The translations under genes and the position numbers were made by a program. Below are positions 1 through 7,444 of a stretch of DNA of 64,000 nt, one piece after another. The DNA lies in assembly GCA_017619835.1 (NCBI GenBank), contig JAFZRN010000032.1, positions 62,001-126,000 of the forward strand. The letters run 5' to 3'. Origin of the DNA: Eubacterium sp. (GTDB taxonomy: Bacteria; Bacillota; Clostridia; Lachnospirales; Lachnospiraceae). Position 1 is the first letter of the stretch. Each line of letters opens with the position of its first letter. The notes below the pieces were generated by a model. The model had not been told where the DNA came from. It made no database searches and saw only the letters and a program-made list of their open reading frames with translations.

Positions 1-91
1 CAAATTCACCCTTTTCGATCTTGACATTTACATCCTTCAGAGCGACAGTGCCTGTGGGGTATTTCATTGTCACATGTTCCATTTTAATCAT
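1..91 (-). CDS. ftsE: Cell-division ABC transporter ATPase FtsE (N-terminal 30 codons only)
   Basis: Only the start of the gene lies in the window; it runs off the left edge. The 30 visible residues begin MIKMEHVTMKYPTGTVALKD and continue into an IEKGEF segment. This is the usual FtsE opening, where a KxYPxGxxAL strand precedes the Walker A motif, which is outside the window. FtsE pairs with membrane protein FtsX and couples division or elongation to activation of peptidoglycan hydrolases at the inner face of the membrane. The start has an AAGGAAA ribosome-binding site about 8 bases upstream. The gene follows the regulator at 126-1217 after 34 bases. Other ABC ATPases cannot be fully excluded from so short a piece, but the YPTGTVAL string favours FtsE. 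Confidence 0.8.
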   Translation of the reverse strand, partial: MIKMEHVTMKYPTGTVALKDVNVKIEKGEF

Positions 92-125
92 AAGTCAGTT
101 TTTCCTTTTTATGACGTTACCCGGT

Positions 126-1217
126 TTAGAAATCCAGGCTCTCCATGTATTTCATGTATTTAACAACCATGAGCGCAATCTTAAATGTTATCGCATCCTC
201 AAATACTCTGAGGTCAAGACCTGTTGACTTCTCGATCTTATCAAGACGGTAAACCAGAGTATTTCTATGGATATAGAGCTGTCTTGAGGTCTCGGAAACA
301 TTAAGGCTGTTCTCGAAGAACTTGTTGATGGTTGTAAGAGTTTCCTCATCAAACTCATCAGGTGACTTTCCGTCAAAGATCTCCTTAATGAACATACGAC
401 AGAGAGGAATAGGAAGCTGATAGATAAGACGTCCGATTCCGAGGTTGCTGTATGCGATGATATTCTTGTCGCTGTAGAAAATCTTGCCTACATCGAGAGC
501 CATCTTAGCTTCCTTGTAGGAACGTGAAACCTCTTTGATCTCATTTACAATAGTACCGAAAGCAACATGAACAGAGATCATCGCCTCGGTATTCAGCATA
601 TCAACTATGATCTCGGCAGTCTTATTAAGCTCCTCATATGTATCGGTAGGCTTAACTTCCTTAACCAGGATGATATTCTTCTCATCAACTGCCGTGATAA
701 AGTCTCTTGTCTTGACAGAGAAGATATTCCTTACTGTCTCAAGCGCATTGCTGTCCTTCTCGGCCTTGGTCTCTATTATGAATACACATCTCTTTACATC
801 CGTATCGATGTGCAGCTTCTTAGCTCTGTTATATATATCAACAAGAAGGAGATTATCAAGAAGGAGGTTCTTGATAAAGTTATCCTTATCCGACCTCTCC
901 TTATAAGCAACGAGCAGGCTCTGAATCTGGTAAGCAGCCATTCTGCCCACCATATAGGTGTTATCCGTATCACCCTTTGCAAGGATTATATACTCTACCT
1001 GCTTATCATCAAAAACCTTGAAGAACTGATAGCCCAGAAGAGACTGGCTCTCAGCTTGTGATTCACTGAATGCAATGACTGCATCCTCATAATCCAGCGG
1101 TCCATCCTCCGCAGTCTTTGCAAGAAGACGACCCTCTGCATCCATCACGATCAGGTCGACCTTTGTGATAACCTTAATGCCCTCAAGTGTTTCCTGTAAG
1201 ATCTGATTTGAAATCAT
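126..1217 (-). CDS. CdaR/PucR-type transcriptional regulator
   Basis: 363-residue DNA-binding regulator. The N-terminus (about 1-110) resembles the ligand-sensing region of CdaR (sugar-diacid) proteins. The middle (about 130-270) looks like the degenerate GGDEF-like region of this family. The C-terminus (about 300-355) is the PucR-type helix-turn-helix, seen in LNVSETSRQLYIHRNTLVYR followed by LDKIEKSTGLDLR. Such proteins activate genes for carbon or purine use, but the ligand cannot be told from sequence. A GGAGAGGAAG ribosome-binding site precedes the ATG. It lies between the sugar-ABC ATPase gene (upstream, beyond a terminator) and ftsE (34 bases downstream). The link to sugar uptake is an inference from position only. 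Confidence 0.85.
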   Translation of the reverse strand: MISNQILQETLEGIKVITKVDLIVMDAEGRLLAKTAEDGPLDYEDAVIAFSESQAESQSLLGYQFFKVFDDKQVEYIILAKGDTDNTYMVGRMAAYQIQSLLVAYKERSDKDNFIKNLLLDNLLLVDIYNRAKKLHIDTDVKRCVFIIETKAEKDSNALETVRNIFSVKTRDFITAVDEKNIILVKEVKPTDTYEELNKTAEIIVDMLNTEAMISVHVAFGTIVNEIKEVSRSYKEAKMALDVGKIFYSDKNIIAYSNLGIGRLIYQLPIPLCRMFIKEIFDGKSPDEFDEETLTTINKFFENSLNVSETSRQLYIHRNTLVYRLDKIEKSTGLDLRVFEDAITFKIALMVVKYMKYMESLDF

Positions 1218-1344
1218 TCTTCCTCTCCTTTTCTGAATCCCCTCATTTTATATACATTAATTTCTATTCACAATACTCCCTCGGTGTATCAAATATGCAT
1301 CCACCGATTCATTAACTAAAATATTATAACAAATTTTAAGAATC

Positions 1345-1382
1345 AAAAAAAGAGGAAATACAGTTTTTCACTGTATTTCCTC
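1345..1382 (-). terminator. Intrinsic terminator of the msmX-type gene
   Basis: Perfect 13-bp inverted repeat (1352-1364 with 1370-1382, 5-base loop), followed on the minus strand by seven T residues (1345-1351). It lies about 30 bases after the stop of the ABC ATPase gene and closes that transcript before the CdaR-type regulator. Confidence 0.9.
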
Positions 1383-1414
1383 AAATAGTTATTATTCAAC
1401 CAGCTTTCGGAAGA

Positions 1415-2527
1415 CTAGTTAACGATGATCTCCTCTGATTCCTTATCGAAGATGTGAATCTTTGAAAGATCAAATGCGAACTGTACTGTATCTCCGGGTC
1501 TTGCTGTTGTACGAGCGTTAACTCTTGCTGTGATATCGAACTGATCAATTGTGAAGTACAGATATACTTCAGCACCGAGCATTTCGTAGATATTGATACG
1601 AGCATCAATAACTGACTCAGGTGAAGACTCGATGAAGAGCTGCTCATCATGGATATCCTCAGGACGGATACCAAGTACAACGTCCTTATCAATGAATCCG
1701 CCGGCGATAAGCTTGTTAGCCTTTGCCTCAGGAACCTTGATTGAGTGAGAACCAAACATAAGAAGTACGTCAGCGCCTGACTTAACAACCTTGCAGTCGA
1801 TGAAGTTCATAGGAGGCATTCCCATGAAACCAGCAACGAACAGGTTGCAAGGATGATCATAGAGGTTCTGAGGTGTATCAACCTGCTGGATGATACCGTC
1901 CTTCATAACTACGATACGTGTACCAAGAGTCATAGCCTCTGTCTGGTCATGTGTAACGTAGATGATTGTTGTCTGAAGTCTCTGATGAAGCTTTGAGATC
2001 TCAACACGCATCTGAACACGAAGCTTAGCATCCAGGTTTGAAAGGGGCTCGTCCATAAGGAATACCTTAGGCTCACGAACGATAGCACGTCCCATGGCAA
2101 CTCTCTGTCTCTGTCCTCCTGAAAGAGCCTTAGGCTTACGATCAAGAAGGTGCTCGATCTCAAGGATCTTAGCTGCCTCATGTACCTGCTTATCAATCTT
2201 CTCCTTCGGAACCTTTCTCAGCTTAAGTCCGAATGCCATGTTGTCGTAAACTGACATATGTGGATACAGAGCGTAGTTCTGGAATACCATGGCGATATCT
2301 CTGTCCTTAGGCTCAACGTCGTTACAGAGCTTGTCTCCTATCCAGAGCTCACCAGAACTGATATCCTCGAGTCCGGCGATCATTCTAAGAGTTGTTGATT
2401 TACCGCATCCTGAAGGACCAACGAAGATAACGAATTCCTTATCATCGATGTCAAGATTGAAATCCTTAACAGCATTAAAGCCGTTGGGGTAAATCTTGTA
2501 GATGTTCTTTAACTGTAATCCTGCCAT
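1415..2527 (-). CDS. msmX: Multi-sugar ABC transporter ATP-binding protein (MsmX/UgpC/MalK family)
   Basis: 370-residue cytoplasmic ATPase. It has Walker A GPSGCGKST, Q-loop FQNYALYPHMSVYDN, signature LSGGQRQRVAMGRAI, Walker B VFLMDEPLSNLDA and an H-loop (YVTHDQTEAMTL). A TOBE/OB-fold regulatory domain follows (about 235-370), as in MalK. Length and motifs are those of the shared ATPase that energises several carbohydrate importers in Firmicutes. No permease or binding-protein gene lies beside it, so it is a stand-alone ATPase here, as B. subtilis msmX is. An AGGAGG ribosome-binding site precedes the ATG by 8 bases. A terminator follows, and an AT-rich 282-base gap precedes it, so it is probably monocistronic. 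Substrates cannot be assigned from sequence. Confidence 0.93.
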   Translation of the reverse strand: MAGLQLKNIYKIYPNGFNAVKDFNLDIDDKEFVIFVGPSGCGKSTTLRMIAGLEDISSGELWIGDKLCNDVEPKDRDIAMVFQNYALYPHMSVYDNMAFGLKLRKVPKEKIDKQVHEAAKILEIEHLLDRKPKALSGGQRQRVAMGRAIVREPKVFLMDEPLSNLDAKLRVQMRVEISKLHQRLQTTIIYVTHDQTEAMTLGTRIVVMKDGIIQQVDTPQNLYDHPCNLFVAGFMGMPPMNFIDCKVVKSGADVLLMFGSHSIKVPEAKANKLIAGGFIDKDVVLGIRPEDIHDEQLFIESSPESVIDARINIYEMLGAEVYLYFTIDQFDITARVNARTTARPGDTVQFAFDLSKIHIFDKESEEIIVN

Positions 2528-2809
2528 TTTTATATCCTCCTAATAGCATAATTGTGTCTGATTTATAACTTTGTCTATGATAATACGTTTTAAGAAAATA
2601 AACTATATATGTCTTGCATAAATAATCGAAAGAACTTTTGTGTATATTGCATATTGACGAAATGCTATTATCAATTTTTAACAAAAAAAGTCGATTTATG
2701 ATAAGATTTTAATGTGTAGTTTTGTGATAGTATCCAAACATATTACAAAAATATTAAGAAAATGTAATGGTTTTTTCTTTATTTTGTAGGGTTTTGGGCA
2801 ATATTTACA
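2528..2809. other. AT-rich intergenic region upstream of msmX-type gene
   Basis: 282 bases between the stop of the LytR_C-domain gene and the msmX-type start, both on the minus strand. It is visibly AT-rich and must hold the msmX promoter, but several TATAAT-like strings compete and none has a clear -35 partner at 16-18 bases. I see no strong hairpin and no credible small ORF. Confidence 0.4.
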
Positions 2810-3385
2810 TTATTGGCTTACAATATCGTCAGATTTTCCTACTATTATAAATGCCTTCGCACCGTCTACGTTGGCGTCGCACTCTATTGAGGACGCTTCC
2901 CCGGTCTCAAGGGTCGCATTAGGCACCAGAGCCTTGAGAGTTTCACCCTTTCCTTCTTCCATAACAACGATCCTGGTAGTATCGAGCTTATTGCCGAAAT
3001 AGTTACCGATCTCGATATTCTCATAACCCGCCTCTTTAAGCTTATCTCTCCATGCAGAAGCAAGTCCCGAAGTTTCGGTGGCATTCAGGACAACGATCTT
3101 CTCATCAGCCTTGATGTCATCTGCTCCCTCATCATTATCAAAAAGAGCGTCCTCGTCGGCTTCTTCATCCACATCCGTATCGGATGCAAAGAATATATCA
3201 TCATCCACATCTACAAGGACATTGTCATCCAGCTCCTGTTCCGAAGCCTTATCCTCTTCCGTCAGGGTATATTTTACAAGATATGCTCCCATAGCAAGTA
3301 TCACAAGGCCGAGTATTATAACTATAGCCTTGAGAAAAAACGAGAAGAATATCCCGACTGTGCTCTTCTTTTTCTTTTTAGCCAT
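2810..3385 (-). CDS. Membrane-anchored LytR_C-domain protein
   Basis: 191 residues. A lysine-rich N-terminus (MAKKKKKS) leads into one membrane helix (about 10-36). A very acidic linker (about 45-95) and a C-terminal domain (about 95-188) follow, starting KIVVLNATETSGLASAWRDK. That pattern (V-L-N-x-T...GLA...L...GY) is the LytR_C/CpsA-type domain found at the end of cell-wall LCP ligases and alone in small envelope proteins. No LCP catalytic domain is present, so enzyme activity is not expected; a role at the cell wall is inferred. It is transcribed divergently from the SDR gene at 3498. AGGAGGT precedes the ATG. Confidence 0.75.
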   Translation of the reverse strand: MAKKKKKSTVGIFFSFFLKAIVIILGLVILAMGAYLVKYTLTEEDKASEQELDDNVLVDVDDDIFFASDTDVDEEADEDALFDNDEGADDIKADEKIVVLNATETSGLASAWRDKLKEAGYENIEIGNYFGNKLDTTRIVVMEEGKGETLKALVPNATLETGEASSIECDANVDGAKAFIIVGKSDDIVSQ

Positions 3386-3461
3386 TACGCTACCTCCTAA
3401 ATCAGCCGCGCTGATATAAGTAAAGCTCTCAAATTACGAGTATATCAGAGAAATAAAGGTA

Positions 3462-3490
3462 TTTCAAGATATCTTTTACTGTGGTAGAAT
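3462..3490 (+). promoter_or_regulatory. Candidate extended -10 promoter with start point at the SDR start codon
   Basis: TAGAAT at 3485-3490 is preceded by TGG (extended -10 pattern TGn). A weak -35 (TTTCAA, 3462-3467) lies 17 bases upstream. Only seven bases separate the -10 box from the ATG at 3498, so transcription should begin at or next to the start codon. No Shine-Dalgarno sequence is present there. Confidence 0.5.
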
Positions 3491-3497
3491 AACATAT

Positions 3498-4241
3498 ATG
3501 AAAAGCATACTTATAACCGGTGCCGCAAGAGGAGTCGGCAGAAGCATCGCTATCGAGGCCGCCCGGTCAGGCCTCTACAACAGAATAATCATAAACTGCC
3601 TTTCGAGAGAGTCCTCCCTTAAGGAGACCGAGAATATGGTAAATGATTCCCTCCGCCAGGTTTTTCAGGATACACCTGCAAGGTGCATCGCATCACTCGG
3701 GGACGTGGGTGATATTAAATATGTAGAAAAACTGCACGAAACCATCGGAGATATCGATGTTCTCGTGAATAACGCAGCCATTTCCATTACAGGACTTCTT
3801 ACGGATATGGAGCCTTCTGAGTGGGATAAGATAATAAAGACCAATATCACCTCGGTTTATAATACGTGCCACACCTTCGCACCCGGCATGATCAGAAAGA
3901 AAGAAGGCAAGATTCTTAATATATCTTCAGTCTGGGGATTAAGAGGCGCCTCCTGCGAGGTTGCCTACAGTGCGACCAAAGGTGCAGTGAACGCATTTAC
4001 CCAGGCATTTGCAAAGGAGCTGGCTCCGAGCAACGTCCAGGTCAATGCGGCAGCCCTCGGTATCGTAGATACGGAAATGAATTCTAACCTCAGTCCCGAA
4101 GATAAGTCATATATAATAGAAGAAATCCCTGCGGGATACATCATGACGGCTGATGAAGCCGCCCGCAGCATCATGTCACTCATCGATATGCCTCCGTATT
4201 TTACGGGCGAAGTTGTTAAGATCGACGGTGGCTGGCAGTAA
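3498..4241 (+). CDS. SDR-family NAD(P)-dependent oxidoreductase (FabG-like)
   Basis: 247-residue Rossmann-fold short-chain dehydrogenase. It has the cofactor loop TGAARGVG (residues 7-14), NNAA, the catalytic Ser in ISSVWG, and YSATK (YxxxK). It ends with the common TGEVVKIDGGWQ segment. Nearest families are 3-oxoacyl-ACP reductase (FabG) and the EF-P 5-aminopentanone reductase (YmfI) group. No fatty-acid synthesis or efp gene is near, so the substrate is open. The N-terminus starts right at the first beta strand, so this ATG must be the start although it has no ribosome-binding site; the mRNA looks leaderless. The CARF-nuclease gene follows after 49 bases on the same strand, so the two are probably co-transcribed. 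Confidence 0.88.
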   Translation: MKSILITGAARGVGRSIAIEAARSGLYNRIIINCLSRESSLKETENMVNDSLRQVFQDTPARCIASLGDVGDIKYVEKLHETIGDIDVLVNNAAISITGLLTDMEPSEWDKIIKTNITSVYNTCHTFAPGMIRKKEGKILNISSVWGLRGASCEVAYSATKGAVNAFTQAFAKELAPSNVQVNAAALGIVDTEMNSNLSPEDKSYIIEEIPAGYIMTADEAARSIMSLIDMPPYFTGEVVKIDGGWQ

Positions 4242-4290
4242 GGTCAGCGGTCATAGAACCGTGAAAGCCCCGGATCCGAAAGGAGAATCT

Positions 4291-5520
4291 ATGAACGAAA
4301 CATTTGTGGAGTTTTTCTCAGACGAAGCATTGGAAAATGTAATGTGCCTTCTTCAGTATAAACCGGCGCATATCGTATATCTGGGCTACAAGGTGACCAT
4401 GGTCACCCGTAAGATAAAGAGTCTTCAGAACTTTGCAAAGATAATCTCTCCCGAAACAGAGCTTGAATTCATCGAGGTCCAGAGAGAGAATCTCGACTGC
4501 TGTGTGGCCGCACTTACCTCGGTAGCCGACAAATATCCCGACGCTTTTTATGAGCTGACCGGCGGCGGCGAAATGCTTCTTATCGCCTTCGGCTTCTTAA
4601 GTGCAACCCGTAATCTCAAAACTCTTCGAATCGATCCCTATACGGGACTCGAGGTCAACATGCTGCCCGGCCAGAGACCGACCCAGCATAAAGACAAGAT
4701 CAATATATCCGTTAAAGAGAATATAATCCTCCACGGCGGACTCCTTACAAGACAGACCGGAAGCTACAGCACCTGGTCCTTCACCACCGAATTCAAGGAA
4801 GATATAAGGACCATCTGGGATGTGGCCAAAAAGCTTGAGCACCGCTGGAACCGCTACTGTGCGATAATAGAGGATGTCATCAAATCCTATCCCTGCGACG
4901 ACTCCGGCTACTTTGTTCTTCCGAAGTCGGCTCTCGGTGAGGCCGGAAATCTTCTTTTCAAGCTGAATGGCAAGGGAATGCTAAAGGATTTTACTCATGA
5001 TACCAAGAGGATACGCTTCAGATTCAAGAACAGCTCGATAAAGCATATCGTGACCAAGACCGGCAATATCCTCGAGCTTCATGTCTATGAAGTTGCTTCC
5101 CGTGCCCCGGAGGTCTTCACTGATAAGATAATCGGTGCCATGATAGACTGGAACGGAGATAAGAGCGAGGAAGAAAAGGCAACCTACGCTTCCGACTATG
5201 AGAGATACATGAATTCCACTTATAATACGATAAATGAGATCGATGTTGTACTTATGCGAAGCACCGCTCCTATCTTCATTTCCTGCAAGAGCGGTAAAGC
5301 CAGCAGCAATTCACTGCATGAGCTTGAGACCGTGACCAGACGCTTCGGCGGAAAGTATGCCAGCAAGGCACTTGCAATGGCACTTCCCCTTGAGTCCTCC
5401 ATGAACGGGAACTCCTTCTTCAGGGAAAGAGCAAAGGAAATGCATATCTGGGTCATCGATAACATTTACCATCTTACGGACGAGGAGCTGCTGAATAAGC
5501 TTATCAAACTCCAGCCGTAA
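4291..5520 (+). CDS. DUF1887 CARF-nuclease-like protein (Card1/Can2 relative), orphan
   Basis: 409 residues from the ATG at 4291, which has AAAGGAG at the right distance; an in-frame ATG at 4153 lies inside the SDR gene and is rejected. Residues 1-140 resemble the CARF domain of DUF1887, with the signature loop TGGGEM (90-95) where relatives usually have TGGTK. Residues about 165-250 look like the winged-helix linker. Residues 255-409 are a PD-(D/E)xK nuclease-like domain: E262 in GNILELHVYE, EID (315-317), then ISCK (330-333). In Card1, as I recall, the site is D294, E308, K310. The same spacing here gives D317, S331, K333, so the middle carboxylate is Ser. Family members cut DNA or RNA when cyclic oligoadenylate binds. 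No CRISPR or cas gene lies in the window. Activity is uncertain. Confidence 0.85.
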   Translation: MNETFVEFFSDEALENVMCLLQYKPAHIVYLGYKVTMVTRKIKSLQNFAKIISPETELEFIEVQRENLDCCVAALTSVADKYPDAFYELTGGGEMLLIAFGFLSATRNLKTLRIDPYTGLEVNMLPGQRPTQHKDKINISVKENIILHGGLLTRQTGSYSTWSFTTEFKEDIRTIWDVAKKLEHRWNRYCAIIEDVIKSYPCDDSGYFVLPKSALGEAGNLLFKLNGKGMLKDFTHDTKRIRFRFKNSSIKHIVTKTGNILELHVYEVASRAPEVFTDKIIGAMIDWNGDKSEEEKATYASDYERYMNSTYNTINEIDVVLMRSTAPIFISCKSGKASSNSLHELETVTRRFGGKYASKALAMALPLESSMNGNSFFRERAKEMHIWVIDNIYHLTDEELLNKLIKLQP

Positions 5521-5523
5521 TGA

Positions 5524-5576
5524 TCACATAAAACCCGATAATCACATAAAACCCGATAATCACATAAAACCGATAA
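5524..5576. repeat. 18-bp tandem repeat, three copies
   Basis: TCACATAAAACCCGATAA occurs at 5524-5541 and 5542-5559, and with one C missing at 5560-5576. The array begins three bases after the stop codon of the DUF1887 gene and ends at the terminator. There are no spacers, so it is not a CRISPR array. Confidence 0.9.
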
Positions 5577-5578
5577 TG

Positions 5579-5608
5579 AAAAAAGGAACTCCGAAGAGTT
5601 CCTTTTTT
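5579..5608. terminator. Bidirectional intrinsic terminator between the CARF gene and dnaB
   Basis: The core stem AAGGAACTC (5583-5591) pairs with GAGTTCCTT (5596-5604) around a CGAA loop. A-rich and T-rich flanks make it work on both strands. It separates the convergent DUF1887 (plus) and dnaB (minus) genes. Confidence 0.9.
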
Positions 5609-5620
5609 TACGTTTCAGCG

Positions 5621-6967
5621 CTACTGCTGAGGTCTTGCCAGATTGGCGAACTTGGTATATTTGCCGATCCATGCAAGCTCTACGGGACCGGTGGCTCCGT
5701 TACGCTGCTTTGCTATTATTATCTCTGCCACACCGGGTTTCTCGGTGGTATCGGGATTATAATACTCATCTCTATATATGAACATTACAACATCGGCATC
5801 CTGCTCGATAGCTCCGGACTCACGAAGGTCCGCTAGCACAGGTCTGTGATCGGTTCTCGAGTCAACGGCTCTGTTAAGCTGTGAAAGAGCAATGACCGGA
5901 ACATTCAGCTCTCTTGCAAGAGCCTTAAGGGATCTAGAAACCTCTGAGATAAACTGCTGTCTTGACTCAACCTTTTCGCTTGAGCTCATCAGCTGCAGGT
6001 AGTCGATTATGATAAGTCCGATATTCTCGGTCTGCTTAAGCTTACGGCACTTTGTCCTAAGCTCCGGCATGGTGATCGATGCATTATCATCTATAAACAG
6101 ACTTACCTTTGAAAGCTCATCGGCACTCTTTATAAGCTTGACCCATCCCTCATCGGATATATCACCCGTCTTAAGACCCTGGGCCTCAACCATGGAATCC
6201 ACGGCCATCATTCTCGTTACAAGCTGCTCGCGGCCCATCTCAAGTGAGAATATAGCTACGGGAACCTGCTCCTTAAGCGCTACATGGTGAGCGATATTAA
6301 GGACAAATGCCGTCTTACCCATGGAAGGTCTCGCTGCGACAAGCAGAAGCTCTCCGCCATGAAGACCGGTAAGCATGTTATCTATATCGGTAAATCCTGT
6401 CCTGAGACCGTTGATCCTGCCCTTATTCTTGGCATTTGCTTCGATCTCGTTGATTACATCCACAATTATACTTCTGATTGGTTGTGAATCTGTCGAACCC
6501 GTTCTCTTCTGCATAAGCGCGAAGATGTCCGACTCTGCCTTTTCCATGATAGTATCCACAGGTTCAGTGCCTTCATAGGCCTTTGCAGTTACACCGTCGG
6601 AAAGCTTTATCATCTTTCTGAGATAAGACTTATCCTTTACGATCTCTGCATATGACTTTGCAAATGCCGCCGTCGGCACATTTGCAAGGATCTCACCTAA
6701 GAATCCCAGACTGCATATCTCCTCGGGAGCTCCTTTTTCACGAAGCTTCTCGCCGAGGATGATCTCGTCGACAGGTTTTCCTTCATTATAAAGGTCAACC
6801 ATTGCATCATATATGATCCCATACTGGGTATTATAGAAGTCTTCCTTCAGAAGAATGGCACTCACCTCTGAGATAGCATCCCTGTCCATCAGCATGGAAC
6901 CGATAACGCTTCTCTCGGCATTTATATCATGGGGCGGTATACGCTTGATTACATTTTCTTCTGCCAT
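5621..6967 (-). CDS. dnaB: Replicative DNA helicase DnaB
   Basis: 448-residue RecA-fold hexameric helicase that unwinds the replication fork. The N-terminal primase-interacting domain (about 10-115) starts with the typical PPHDINAERSVIGSMLMD. The C-terminal ATPase has Walker A ARPSMGKTAF, IFSLEMGREQLVTRMM, Walker B LIIIDYLQLM and the arginine-finger region KQRNGATG. Length is normal and there is no intein. It is the last gene of the valS-gdpP-rplI-dnaB series and starts 10 bases after the rplI stop. A GAGGAGG that could be its ribosome-binding site overlaps the end of rplI but sits about 15 bases from the ATG, so initiation may depend on translation of rplI. A bidirectional terminator follows. 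Confidence 0.97.
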   Translation of the reverse strand: MAEENVIKRIPPHDINAERSVIGSMLMDRDAISEVSAILLKEDFYNTQYGIIYDAMVDLYNEGKPVDEIILGEKLREKGAPEEICSLGFLGEILANVPTAAFAKSYAEIVKDKSYLRKMIKLSDGVTAKAYEGTEPVDTIMEKAESDIFALMQKRTGSTDSQPIRSIIVDVINEIEANAKNKGRINGLRTGFTDIDNMLTGLHGGELLLVAARPSMGKTAFVLNIAHHVALKEQVPVAIFSLEMGREQLVTRMMAVDSMVEAQGLKTGDISDEGWVKLIKSADELSKVSLFIDDNASITMPELRTKCRKLKQTENIGLIIIDYLQLMSSSEKVESRQQFISEVSRSLKALARELNVPVIALSQLNRAVDSRTDHRPVLADLRESGAIEQDADVVMFIYRDEYYNPDTTEKPGVAEIIIAKQRNGATGPVELAWIGKYTKFANLARPQQ

Positions 6968-6977
6968 TACCTAACCA

Positions 6978-7427
6978 CTAAACCTCCTCTGTTACATCAA
7001 GAAGAAGCTCTGCCGTAACCTTCGGATGGAGTTTGATCTTGATGGTGTGACCTCCCAGCTCTCTTACCGGATCCTTAAGTACTATCTTCTTCTTATCTAT
7101 CTCTATTCCAAGCTGCTGCTTGATAAGCTCTGCGATCTCCTTTGAAGAAACCGAGCCGAACGGCTTACCGTTAGCTCCGACCTTCATGGAAGAGGTAATC
7201 TTCTTGGTAGCAAGCTCTTCCTTAAGCTTCTCTGCCTCTGCGAGATTCTCCGCAGCAACCTTTTCATCATTCTGATTCTTAAGCTTGAGGTCATTTAAGT
7301 TCTTCGGGGTAGCCTCAACACCGAGCTTCTTCGGAAGCACGAAGTTACGGGCATAGCCCTGATTGACCTCAACTATCTCACCCTTTTTACCAAGGGACTT
7401 TACATCCTGTAATAAAATGATCTTCAT
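6978..7427 (-). CDS. rplI: Large-subunit ribosomal protein bL9
   Basis: 149 residues, the normal length for bL9. The N-terminal domain begins MKIILLQDVKSLGKKGEIVE and continues NQGYARNFVLP, which binds 23S rRNA. A long lysine/glutamate-rich connecting helix (about 45-75) and the C-terminal domain follow. bL9 reaches out from the L1 stalk base and supports reading-frame fidelity. It lies 17 bases after gdpP and 10 before dnaB, the common order in Firmicutes. Confidence 0.97.
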   Translation of the reverse strand: MKIILLQDVKSLGKKGEIVEVNQGYARNFVLPKKLGVEATPKNLNDLKLKNQNDEKVAAENLAEAEKLKEELATKKITSSMKVGANGKPFGSVSSKEIAELIKQQLGIEIDKKKIVLKDPVRELGGHTIKIKLHPKVTAELLLDVTEEV

Positions 7428-7444
7428 TTAATCTATAGCCTTTC

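Noticed and set aside
4153-4290. Longer start for the CARF-nuclease gene
   Set aside because: The extra 46 codons lie in the SDR gene in another frame, and the ATG at 4291 has an ideal ribosome-binding site.
5524-5576. Possible CRISPR remnant beside a CARF gene
   Set aside because: The three repeat units are adjacent with no spacers, and no cas genes are near.
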